Positions 15,183 to 22,666 of a DNA stretch of 24,269 nucleotides are shown one piece after another; the stretch's first letter is position 1, and every line of letters starts with the position of its first letter. The position numbers were made by a program, and so were the translations under genes. The DNA comes from an uncultured Eubacteriales bacterium (GTDB lineage: Bacteria > Bacillota > Clostridia > Oscillospirales > Acutalibacteraceae), in contig CAKSRC010000021.1 of the NCBI GenBank assembly GCA_934486915.1, positions 1 through 24,269 of the forward strand. The letters run 5' to 3'. Below the pieces are notes generated by a model. That model did not search any database and had not been told where the DNA came from. It worked only from the letters and a program-made list of their open reading frames with translations.

Positions 15183-15989
15183 ATGTCTAAAAATAAAGTT
15201 GGCTTTATAGGTGCCGGCAATATGGCAACTGCCATTATAAATGGAATGTTAAAGTCTAAAGAATATAATCCTTGTGACATATATATTTTTGACTTAGATG
15301 AAAATAAAAAAGAATTAATGAAAAAAATCGGGGTGAATGTTTGCAAAACCTCAGTTGAGGTCTTAAATAGCAGTGAATACATCGTATTGGCAATTAAGCC
15401 TCAAAATTATCCTGATGTTTTAACAGAAATAAAGGCTGCAGTTAAAAATAACCATGTCATAATTTCAATTGCAGCCGGAATTTCAATAGAATTTATCAAG
15501 TCTTACATTAGTGCTGACTGTGACTTCGTTAGAGTAATGCCAAACACTCCCCTACTTTTAGGATGCGGTGCTTCGGCTATATGTTCAAGTGCTAATATTT
15601 CAAAAGAGAAACTCGATGTTGCTTCAAAACTCTTCTCAGCATCAGGAATAGTAGAATTCTTAGATGAAGATAAAATGAATGCCGTTATCGCAGTAAACGG
15701 AAGCAGTCCGGCCTACGTATACTTATTTGCAAAGGCTCTCCTCGACTACGCAAATATGCAAGGAATTGACGAAAAATCCGCCGTAAATCTCGTTTGCAGT
15801 ACTTTAGAAGGAAGTGCTAAAATGATTAGAGAATCCGGCAATACCCCTCAAGAACTCATAAAGGCGGTCTCTTCACCCGGCGGAACTACTCTTGAAGCAC
15901 TTAAAGTACTGGAAGAAAACAAATTTTATGAAACTTTAATAAGTGCTATGGAAAATTGCACAAGAAGAGCAAACGAACTTTCAAAGTAG
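15183..15989 (+). CDS. proC: Pyrroline-5-carboxylate reductase
   Basis: This 268-residue enzyme reduces pyrroline-5-carboxylate to proline with NAD(P)H in the cytoplasm. The N-terminal Rossmann motif is GFIGAGNMATAI. The middle has LAIKPQNYPDVL, and VRVMPNTPLLLGCGASAIC is the family's conserved stretch. The C-terminal dimer domain ends with SPGGTTLEALKVLEEN, a ProC signature. Length is normal. AAGGAG overlaps the scfB stop codon and lies 9 bases before the ATG, so it is translated from the scf transcript. I see no link to the peptide beyond shared transcription. Confidence 0.96.
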   Translation: MSKNKVGFIGAGNMATAIINGMLKSKEYNPCDIYIFDLDENKKELMKKIGVNVCKTSVEVLNSSEYIVLAIKPQNYPDVLTEIKAAVKNNHVIISIAAGISIEFIKSYISADCDFVRVMPNTPLLLGCGASAICSSANISKEKLDVASKLFSASGIVEFLDEDKMNAVIAVNGSSPAYVYLFAKALLDYANMQGIDEKSAVNLVCSTLEGSAKMIRESGNTPQELIKAVSSPGGTTLEALKVLEENKFYETLISAMENCTRRANELSK

Positions 15990-16018
15990 TAATATTTATA
16001 ATTTTTCAAACATATCTA
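15989..16018 (+). promoter_or_regulatory. Possible sigma-E-like promoter of spoIIM
   Basis: GTAATATT (15989-15996), a 14-base spacer and CATATCTA (16011-16018) resemble the mother-cell sigma-E pattern (about GTCATATT and CATACANT). The -35 fits well and the -10 only in CATA. The idea draws on spoIIM being a sigma-E gene in Bacillus. Confidence 0.3.
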
Positions 16019-16019
16019 T

Positions 16020-16046
16020 CCTAATGTGGACAATCACATAGGAGGG
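16020..16046 (+). promoter_or_regulatory. Hairpin overlapping the spoIIM ribosome-binding site
   Basis: CCTAATGTG (16020-16028) pairs with CACATAGG (16035-16042), eight pairs with one bulged A and a 6-base loop. The 3' arm covers the first bases of AGGAGGG (16040-16046), the Shine-Dalgarno site of spoIIM. Confidence 0.4.
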
Positions 16047-16052
16047 TATCGT

Positions 16053-16697
16053 ATGAAAAGAATTATATTTTCAAAACTTAAGGAACACAAAAGCGGAAAT
16101 ACTATAATTAAAATAATAAAAGAAAATAAAGCTGCAGTATTTTTTATTTTCTTTCTGCTTCTCGGCATGATTTTTGGTACGCTCTGCGTCGGCATGGCGG
16201 AAGATAATATTATAGAAAATTTAGACTTCCTATTTGCAAGTAATTTCAAAATACGGTCTGAACAATCCCTCTTTGAAATATTTTCTACCTCCCTCACCTC
16301 TTCATTTATATTTGTTATTATTATGCTTTTATTGGGACTTTCTATATGGGGAAGTTTAGCAGTCCCTGCTATAGTATTTTTTAGAGGTCTTGGGTTAGGA
16401 CTTACTGCGGGATTTTTATACTCACATTACGGCGCTAAAGGCTTTTTATACCACTTAGTGGTATTACTACCCGGGGTACTTATTTCTTCTATCGCCATTG
16501 TTTTGCAAGCTAAAGAATCCGCATCATTTTCAATAAAACTGGCAAGCAAAATTTTACCAAAGGGAAGCTTAGATAAACTTTGGAACAAGTTTAAGCTTTA
16601 CTTACTAAGAACAGGTTATGTATTTATAATACTTGTAATCTCATCAGTCGCCGATATGCTGTTCACAATGCTCTTTTCAAGATATTTTAATTTCTAG
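16053..16697 (+). CDS. spoIIM: Stage II sporulation protein M
   Basis: This 214-residue protein is a polytopic membrane protein of the SpoIIM (DUF95) family. Hydrophobic segments are visible near residues 28-45, 80-105, 112-130, 140-158 and 188-205, with the conserved FFRGLGLGLTAGFLYSHYG in the middle. In Bacillus SpoIIM works with SpoIID and SpoIIP in septal peptidoglycan removal during engulfment. Its presence is the main evidence that the organism sporulates. I chose the ATG at 16053, where GGAGGG (16041-16046) is 6 bases upstream. An in-frame GTG at 16026 lies inside the hairpin and has no site. A terminator follows at once. Confidence 0.9.
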   Translation: MKRIIFSKLKEHKSGNTIIKIIKENKAAVFFIFFLLLGMIFGTLCVGMAEDNIIENLDFLFASNFKIRSEQSLFEIFSTSLTSSFIFVIIMLLLGLSIWGSLAVPAIVFFRGLGLGLTAGFLYSHYGAKGFLYHLVVLLPGVLISSIAIVLQAKESASFSIKLASKILPKGSLDKLWNKFKLYLLRTGYVFIILVISSVADMLFTMLFSRYFNF

Positions 16698-16705
16698 ATT
16701 CAAAC

Positions 16706-16737
16706 AAAGCCTGCCTAATACGGCAGGCTTTATTTTT
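16706..16737 (+). terminator. Terminator after spoIIM
   Basis: AAAGCCTGCC (16706-16715) pairs perfectly with GGCAGGCTTT (16722-16731) across TAATAC, followed by ATTTTTA. Confidence 0.93.
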
Positions 16738-16750
16738 ACCCTGAATTTTG

Positions 16751-16780
16751 TTGCTTGTGCTACTTTAATTTTCTTATAAA
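16751..16780 (+). promoter_or_regulatory. Possible promoter of rlmB
   Basis: TTGCTT (16751-16756), an 18-base spacer and TATAAA (16775-16780) form a plausible promoter. Further TATTAT and TATAAT boxes downstream lack a good -35. Confidence 0.35.
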
Positions 16781-16831
16781 ATATGATATTATAGAATATA
16801 ATTGTAAAAAATAACGATTTGAGGTAATATC

Positions 16832-17572
16832 ATGTCAAATAAGAATGAAGACATCGTAATTGGACGAAATGCTGTCAAAGAAGCATTACGGTCAAATAGA
16901 AATATTGATTATATTATGGTTTCAAATATAAAAAATAAAACATTAATGGATATATTTAAACTTGCAAAATCAAAGTCTATACTAATAAAAGAAGTTGATA
17001 ATAAAAAGCTCGACTTTATGGCGGACAATGAAAATCATCAAGGAATTATCGCCGTGTGTTCTGTCAAGGAATACTCAAGTATTGATGATATATTCAAGTT
17101 AAGTGAAGAAAGAAACGAACCGCCGTTTATAATTATCCTTGATGAAATCGAAGATCCCCATAACTTAGGGGCAATTATAAGAACAGCTGAATGCGCCGGG
17201 GCACATGGGGTTATTATACCTAAAAGAAGATCAGCAGGCCTTACATATTCAGTTGGTAAGACCTCAGCAGGGGCCCTTGAATATGTGCCCGTTGTAAGAG
17301 TATCCAATATTTCTTCTACGATTGACGACCTTAAAAAGCGTGGAGTATGGGTTTATGGCACTGATATGGTGGGTTCACTATGGTGTAATGAAGATTTAAG
17401 AGGAGCTATTGCTTTAGTAATAGGCAATGAAGGCAAAGGAATGAGCAGACTCGTAAAAGAAAAATGCGATAAACTGTTATCTCTTCCTATGAAGGGTAAA
17501 ATACAATCGCTCAATGCTTCAGTAGCAGCAGGAATAATGATGTATGAAATTTCAAGGCAAAGAGGATTATAA
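16832..17572 (+). CDS. rlmB: 23S rRNA 2'-O-ribose methyltransferase of the RlmB/TrmH family
   Basis: This 246-residue SpoU/TrmH-type (SPOUT) methyltransferase would methylate a ribose of 23S rRNA, in E. coli RlmB guanosine 2251. The N-terminal substrate-binding part starts IVIGRNAVKEAL. The trefoil-knot catalytic domain shows motif 1 (NLGAIIRTAECAGAHGV), motif 2 (ALVIGNEGKGM) and motif 3 (SLNASVAAGIMMYE), all intact. Family members differ in their target, so the precise nucleotide is inferred. GAGGT precedes the ATG. The next gene starts about 30 bases after its stop with no terminator, so the two are likely cotranscribed. Confidence 0.93.
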   Translation: MSNKNEDIVIGRNAVKEALRSNRNIDYIMVSNIKNKTLMDIFKLAKSKSILIKEVDNKKLDFMADNENHQGIIAVCSVKEYSSIDDIFKLSEERNEPPFIIILDEIEDPHNLGAIIRTAECAGAHGVIIPKRRSAGLTYSVGKTSAGALEYVPVVRVSNISSTIDDLKKRGVWVYGTDMVGSLWCNEDLRGAIALVIGNEGKGMSRLVKEKCDKLLSLPMKGKIQSLNASVAAGIMMYEISRQRGL

Positions 17573-17602
17573 TATTGAACTAAATTATAAGGAGGTGGTT
17601 TT

Positions 17603-19753
17603 ATGGGTGACAAAAACAAATATGATGATATTTCCATGGAGGACTTGTTGAAAGATCTAAATTCCTTAGATGACCTTAACGATAATGATGAAAATCAAAT
17701 TAAAGTCTACCCTATTTCTAATAAAAGTAATAGTAATGCAAGCAAGTTTGACACAAATAAACTAAATCAAAATATATCAAATCTAATTAATACAAAAAAC
17801 AGTAAAAGCAAAAATAATAAAATGGAATTTGAGGATTGCCCCTCCTTTTCAAGTTATGAAGAAATTAATAACAAGGATAAATCAACAGGCCAAAAGCAGG
17901 AACCACTTAATAATCCAAACAAAAAGAAACACAATAGACGAAAGTTCACTATATTTGGCAGGGAAAGTGAGGAAAATCTAGACCTAGAGCTTATAAAAAA
18001 ACGAGGCAGTAGCATAATAGATGATTATAAAAAAATAGGTGATATTCCATATATAAAAACTGAACTAAATAAAAAGTTCCAAAGTTACTTTATCAAGACT
18101 ATATTAACCGCTTTTCTTGCTCTTATGGTTTTAGTCCCAACAATATTAACAAGGTTGGATATCATTTCCCCTAATTTGATATTAGGTGAATATTTTTCTG
18201 TCGCATTCTCATCATTTTGTCTTTTAAACCTTATATTAGCAGTAGCAATATTATATAAAGACTTATTTTGGGGTCTTGTATCTCTCATAAAACTTGAAGG
18301 TAATTGCGACAGTGCAGTTGCTTTCTCATGTTTGTGCGCATTTATACAACTTATAGCAGCTTTGATCTTTCCTAATGAATTCGTTTTAAACGGTAAACTG
18401 CCTATTTATACTTGTATTGCTGTAATGGGCTTGTTTTTTAACGTTGTAGGAAAACTCTTTATTGCAGTTAGAGTTAGAAAAAATTTCTCCTTTGTTTGTT
18501 CTTCCAGCCAAAAATATGCAGTTAAGACCTGCACTGACGTGCAGCAGGCAAGAAGAGTATCAAGAAGTTCATATAATCAAAAAGTTAATGTATGCTATCA
18601 GCAAAAAACAGACTTTTTAAGCGATTTTTTAAAGATATCTTATGCCCCCGATCCAAGCGATTACTTAGCTTACAGTACGGCTGTTTTTGGTGTGGGACTT
18701 TCAATATTGGTAACAATAACTGCGGGCATAATAAAACTTGATATATTGTATGCAATTACAGCCTTAGCCCTAAGCTCGTGTGTTTGTATTCCAATAAGTA
18801 CTATTTTGGCAGTCAATATGCAGCTTTGGTCTCTATGTAAGGAAACTTTAAAAAAAGGGTGTATGATTTCAGGATTTTGGTCGGTACGCCATTTTTCTAA
18901 TATAAATTCAATAGTAGTCGATGCTTCTAATCTTTACCCTAGGGGATCTATCGTCTTAAAAGGAATCAAGACCTTTAATTCCAACAGTATCGACAAGTCA
19001 CTGCTAAGTGCAGCGGCTATGCTTATAGAGGCAGACAGCCCATTAAAATATATATTCGATGAAATAATTCAAGGAAGAAAAAACATTTTACCCATCGTAG
19101 ATAATGTAGAGTATATAGATGGAAAAGGTATTGTTGGGTGGTCAAATGATGACCGTATGCTTATTGGTAATAGAAAACTCTTAGAAGAGTTTATGATTAG
19201 TCCCCCCACCTTAGATTTTGAAAATAAATATAAGTCTAAAGGGTATGACGTAACTTACTTTGCTTGTTCCGGGAAGGTTTTTGCAGCATTTATACTCAAG
19301 TATAATCCCGATATCAAGATTATGAGAGAAATTCAACGCCTTGAGTATGATGGTATTAATATTTTGGTAAGAACAGTAGACCCTAATCTTACAGTTGAAA
19401 GAATAGCTGATAATTTTGACGTATATTTCAAGACTATCAAAATATTACCTATAGATACGGCCGTCGATTTTAAAGATTATCTTGTAAATTCTGAAAATAA
19501 ATCAAAAGCATATATTGCATCCACAGGACGTATTGACTCCGTTATCAGGGCTATATCCGGCTGCAATAGAATAAAAAGTAATTTAAGCTTATCTATGGCT
19601 ATCCAAATCATAGCTATGATAATAGGTTTTGCACTTACATCACTCTTAATATTTTATTCAAAACTTGAGCAAGTAGGATGTTTAGAACTTATAATATTTG
19701 TATTGTTTTGGGTTGCGGCTGTGTTGATTCCACCAAGGATAAAAAAACCTTAG
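17603..19753 (+). CDS. P1B-ATPase-like membrane protein lacking catalytic motifs
   Basis: This 716-residue protein has the layout of a heavy-metal P-type ATPase. A charged, Asn/Lys/Ser-rich N-terminal tail (about 1-160) leads to four membrane helices (about 163-185, 195-218, 235-255, 265-288), a short loop, two helices (357-377, 381-405), a P/N-type soluble region (430-655) and two final helices (662-684, 691-710). CVC (393-395) sits where pumps have CPC. VVDAS at 438-442 sits where DKTGT should be; the Asp is kept, the rest lost. ADSPL (477-481) replaces SEHPL, VRTVDPNLT replaces the TGD loop, and STGRIDS replaces GDGIND. The loop at about 295-355 is too short for an actuator domain and has no TGE. 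The N-domain hallmark GKGIVG (508-512 region) survives. Ion pumping is therefore improbable; a metal-binding or regulatory pseudo-ATPase is inferred. GGAGGTGG precedes the ATG. Confidence 0.7.
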   Translation: MGDKNKYDDISMEDLLKDLNSLDDLNDNDENQIKVYPISNKSNSNASKFDTNKLNQNISNLINTKNSKSKNNKMEFEDCPSFSSYEEINNKDKSTGQKQEPLNNPNKKKHNRRKFTIFGRESEENLDLELIKKRGSSIIDDYKKIGDIPYIKTELNKKFQSYFIKTILTAFLALMVLVPTILTRLDIISPNLILGEYFSVAFSSFCLLNLILAVAILYKDLFWGLVSLIKLEGNCDSAVAFSCLCAFIQLIAALIFPNEFVLNGKLPIYTCIAVMGLFFNVVGKLFIAVRVRKNFSFVCSSSQKYAVKTCTDVQQARRVSRSSYNQKVNVCYQQKTDFLSDFLKISYAPDPSDYLAYSTAVFGVGLSILVTITAGIIKLDILYAITALALSSCVCIPISTILAVNMQLWSLCKETLKKGCMISGFWSVRHFSNINSIVVDASNLYPRGSIVLKGIKTFNSNSIDKSLLSAAAMLIEADSPLKYIFDEIIQGRKNILPIVDNVEYIDGKGIVGWSNDDRMLIGNRKLLEEFMISPPTLDFENKYKSKGYDVTYFACSGKVFAAFILKYNPDIKIMREIQRLEYDGINILVRTVDPNLTVERIADNFDVYFKTIKILPIDTAVDFKDYLVNSENKSKAYIASTGRIDSVIRAISGCNRIKSNLSLSMAIQIIAMIIGFALTSLLIFYSKLEQVGCLELIIFVLFWVAAVLIPPRIKKP

Positions 19754-19763
19754 GCATAAAGTA

Positions 19764-19798
19764 AAACGACAGCTTTATTGCTGTCGTTTAGTTTTTTT
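19764..19798 (+). terminator. Terminator after the pseudo-ATPase gene
   Basis: AAACGACAGC (19764-19773) pairs perfectly with GCTGTCGTTT (19780-19789) across TTTATT, followed by AGTTTTTTT. Confidence 0.93.
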
Positions 19799-19830
19799 GA
19801 TGTTTAACAACGCAGTTTTTAAGGTATATA

Positions 19831-19859
19831 TTGACTTTTTGATAATTTATATATATATT
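19831..19859 (+). promoter_or_regulatory. Promoter of potABCD
   Basis: TTGACT (19831-19836), a 17-base spacer and TATATT (19854-19859) lie about 65 bases before the potA ATG. The leader shows no riboswitch I recognise. Confidence 0.6.
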
Positions 19860-19926
19860 TAAATATTAGGCATTTAGCTTAATTATAATGGAAAACTAAT
19901 ATAAAGTCCTAAAAGGGGATGAATAA

Positions 19927-21057
19927 ATGGATGAGAATTTTGTTGTTTCTCTAAGAAACATAAATGTTTCTTTTGATGGTGAAACAATCTTAAAAGATTT
20001 AAATTTAAATATAAAGGCCGGCGAGTTTGTTACATTTTTAGGCCCGTCAGGGTGTGGAAAAACAACTACTCTTAGAATAATAGGTGGCTTTATTACACCG
20101 GACAGCGGAGATATATTTTTCAATAATAAAAGAATAAATGATCTTCCCGCATACAAAAGAGAAGTTAATACCATCTTTCAAAAGTATGCATTGTTTCCTC
20201 ACCTAAATGTATATGAAAATGTTGCATTTGGGCTTAGAATACAAAAAAAAGATGAAAAAGAAATCAATAAGACTGTTAAAGAAATGCTTAAGATGGTAAA
20301 CTTGAGTGACTTTGGCAATAGAAATATCAACTCTCTATCAGGAGGTCAGCAACAGCGTATTGCCATTGCAAGAGCTCTCGCAAATCACCCCAAAGTACTT
20401 CTTTTGGACGAGCCATTAGGAGCACTTGATTTAAAACTTAGAAAAGATATGCAGACAGAACTAAAGCAAATCCAGCAACAAACAGGAATTACCTTTATCT
20501 TTGTTACCCATGATCAAGAAGAGGCCCTTTCTATGTCCGATACTGTAGTCGTTATGGACAAGGGAAATATACAACAAATAGGTACTCCTCAAGATATATA
20601 TAATGAACCTAAAAATGCTTTTGTCGCAGACTTTATCGGCGAAAGCAACATTATAGACGGTATAATGCATAAAAACTACCTAGTAGAATTTGCAGGCAAA
20701 AAATTCGATTGCCTCGACAAGGACTTCTCACCTATGGAACCTGTTGACGTTGTCATAAGACCCGAAGATATCGAAGTTGTTCCGCCGGAACAAGGTCATA
20801 TATCAGGTGTCGTCACATCAGTTACATTCAAGGGAGTCCATAATGAAATAATAGTCGACGTTGATGGATTCAAGTGGATGATTCAAACGACAGAATATGA
20901 GAACCCCGGAGATACTATAGGTATGATAATGCAACCTGACGACATCCATATAATGAAAAAATCCAAATATTCCGGAAAATTCGGCGACTATAGTGCATTT
21001 AGTGACGAAATGTATGAAGAACAACAACATCATAAAAAAGAAATGGAGGAAAACTAA
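19927..21057 (+). CDS. potA: Spermidine/putrescine importer ATPase
   Basis: This 376-residue ABC ATPase powers polyamine uptake with PotB, PotC and PotD. It shows Walker A GPSGCGKTT (about residues 39-47), the Q-loop in IFQKYALFPHL, the signature LSGGQQQR, Walker B LLLDEPLGALD, and the switch histidine in FVTHDQEEA. The C-terminal third (about 240-350) is the TOBE-type regulatory domain with VVIRPEDIEVV. The chain is close to PotA length. AAGGGG stands 8 bases before the ATG. The stop overlaps the ATG of potB by one base (TAATG), so translation is coupled. Confidence 0.95.
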   Translation: MDENFVVSLRNINVSFDGETILKDLNLNIKAGEFVTFLGPSGCGKTTTLRIIGGFITPDSGDIFFNNKRINDLPAYKREVNTIFQKYALFPHLNVYENVAFGLRIQKKDEKEINKTVKEMLKMVNLSDFGNRNINSLSGGQQQRIAIARALANHPKVLLLDEPLGALDLKLRKDMQTELKQIQQQTGITFIFVTHDQEEALSMSDTVVVMDKGNIQQIGTPQDIYNEPKNAFVADFIGESNIIDGIMHKNYLVEFAGKKFDCLDKDFSPMEPVDVVIRPEDIEVVPPEQGHISGVVTSVTFKGVHNEIIVDVDGFKWMIQTTEYENPGDTIGMIMQPDDIHIMKKSKYSGKFGDYSAFSDEMYEEQQHHKKEMEEN

Positions 21058-21872
21058 TGAGGTCAAAGTTATCTGCAGCCCCATATGCCGTTTGGACTGT
21101 CATTTTTATAGTTATACCAACTTTTTTGATATTTATTTTTGCTTTTACGGATAAGAACGGAAATTTTACTTTGTCTAATTTATTGGCTGTGGGTAACTAC
21201 TCAAATGTTTTTTTGCGTTCAATATACTTAGGAGCAGTAGCCACTGTTATATGTCTTTTGCTTGGATTCCCATTGGCTTATATAATTTCTAAGATGGCAC
21301 CCAACAAACAAGGAATACTTATCATGCTTATGATGCTCCCTATGTGGATGAACTTCCTTTTAAGGACATATTCATGGATGACCTTACTTGAGTATAACGG
21401 CCTTATCAATAGATTTTTAGGAATATTTAATATAGGACCTTTTGACATGATAAATACTCAAGGTGCCGTAGTATTGGGTATGGTTTATAACTTTTTGCCA
21501 TATATGATACTTCCCATTTATTCCGCAGTTACAAAGCTCGATACTAAAGTAATTGAAGCGGCTGAAGACTTAGGTGCAAACAAACGTCAAGTATTTCTTA
21601 GGGTAATACTCCCCCTTAGCACGCCCGGAATCATTTCAGGAGTTACTATGGTTTTTGTACCGTCAGTAAGTACATTTATTATATCTAAAATGCTGGGCGG
21701 TGGCTCTAATATTTTAATAGGTGACCTAATTGATATGCAATTTTTAGGTAACTCATATAATCCACACATGGGTTCTGCTATCTCGCTCGTTTTAATGATT
21801 TTAATAATGGTATGTATAGGCATCATGAATCAATTTAGCGATGAAAATGATGAAGGGAGTGTTATGATATAA
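21057..21872 (+). CDS. potB: Spermidine/putrescine importer permease PotB
   Basis: This 271-residue permease has six hydrophobic segments and the EAA loop that docks on PotA, read here as EAAEDLGANKRQVFLRVILP. LRTYSWMTLLEYNGLINRFL is a conserved PotB stretch. It works as a heterodimer with PotC. GGAGG lies about 7 bases upstream of the ATG within the potA coding end. Its TAA overlaps the inferred ATA start of potC as ATAA. Confidence 0.94.
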   Translation: MRSKLSAAPYAVWTVIFIVIPTFLIFIFAFTDKNGNFTLSNLLAVGNYSNVFLRSIYLGAVATVICLLLGFPLAYIISKMAPNKQGILIMLMMLPMWMNFLLRTYSWMTLLEYNGLINRFLGIFNIGPFDMINTQGAVVLGMVYNFLPYMILPIYSAVTKLDTKVIEAAEDLGANKRQVFLRVILPLSTPGIISGVTMVFVPSVSTFIISKMLGGGSNILIGDLIDMQFLGNSYNPHMGSAISLVLMILIMVCIGIMNQFSDENDEGSVMI

Positions 21873-22666
21873 AAGCTTTATCAAAAATATACACATACCT
21901 AATATACATTTTTTTGTATGCACCTATTGCAGTATTAATCGTATTCTCATTTAATAATTCAAAGAGCAGGTCAGTTTGGTCAGGATTTACATTTAAGTGG
22001 TATCAACGACTTTTCCAAAATGCACAAATAATAAATGCATTTACCAACACTTTAATAATAGCACTGATTTCTGCTATAGCTGCAACCATATTAGGAACAA
22101 TCGCCGCTATAGGCATAACAAAGTTAAACAAACGCACCAAACGTCTTTTTATGAATCTCACAAATCTCCCTATGATAAACCCGGAAATAGTTACCGGCGT
22201 TTCTTTAATGCTGTTGTTTGTCTTTGTTTATGATAAATTCGGCATCCTAAAGCCCGGCATCATAACCCTTATTTTATCTCACATTACATTTTGCTTGCCT
22301 TATGTTGTATTATCCGTTTTACCAAAGTTAAGGCAAATGGACAAAAATCTTTATGAGGCTGCTATCGACTTAGGGTGCCACCCAATTAGGGCCTTCTTTA
22401 AAGTCGTACTCCCCGAAATTATCCCGGGCATAGTATCAGGCATGGTGCTTTCATTTACCTTGTCTATCGATGACTTTGTTATAAGCTATTTTACAAGTGG
22501 CACAACCCAAACCCTGCCCTTGGCTATATATTCTATGACAAGAAAAATTGTCAGTCCTGAAATAAATGCCCTTTCTACTATCTTATTTATATCAGTACTA
22601 GTTTTACTTCTTCTTATAAATATAGGTCAAATCAAAGATATTAAGTCAAAGGAAAGGAGACAATAA
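21869..22666 (+). CDS. potC: Spermidine/putrescine importer permease PotC (ATA start)
   Basis: The full-length product would be 265 residues with six membrane helices, starting (M)KALSKIYTYLIYIFLYAP. Its EAA loop reads EAAIDLGCHPIRAFFKVVLP, and LSIDDFVISYFTSG is a PotC signature. The frame has no ATG or GTG at the right place. The first usual codon is TTG at 21914, which would remove half of the first helix and has no ribosome-binding site. ATA at 21869 stands 9 bases after AGGGAG (21854-21859), and the residues after it match where PotC proteins normally begin. I therefore annotate an ATA start, with TTG 21914 as the fallback. Its stop directly precedes the potD ATG. Confidence 0.85.
   Translation: MKALSKIYTYLIYIFLYAPIAVLIVFSFNNSKSRSVWSGFTFKWYQRLFQNAQIINAFTNTLIIALISAIAATILGTIAAIGITKLNKRTKRLFMNLTNLPMINPEIVTGVSLMLLFVFVYDKFGILKPGIITLILSHITFCLPYVVLSVLPKLRQMDKNLYEAAIDLGCHPIRAFFKVVLPEIIPGIVSGMVLSFTLSIDDFVISYFTSGTTQTLPLAIYSMTRKIVSPEINALSTILFISVLVLLLLINIGQIKDIKSKERRQ

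Noticed and set aside
17603..19753. Calling the 716-residue protein a copper or zinc exporter
   Set aside because: The phosphorylated-Asp motif, TGE loop, TGD and GDGxND motifs are all absent, so transport powered by ATP is not supported.
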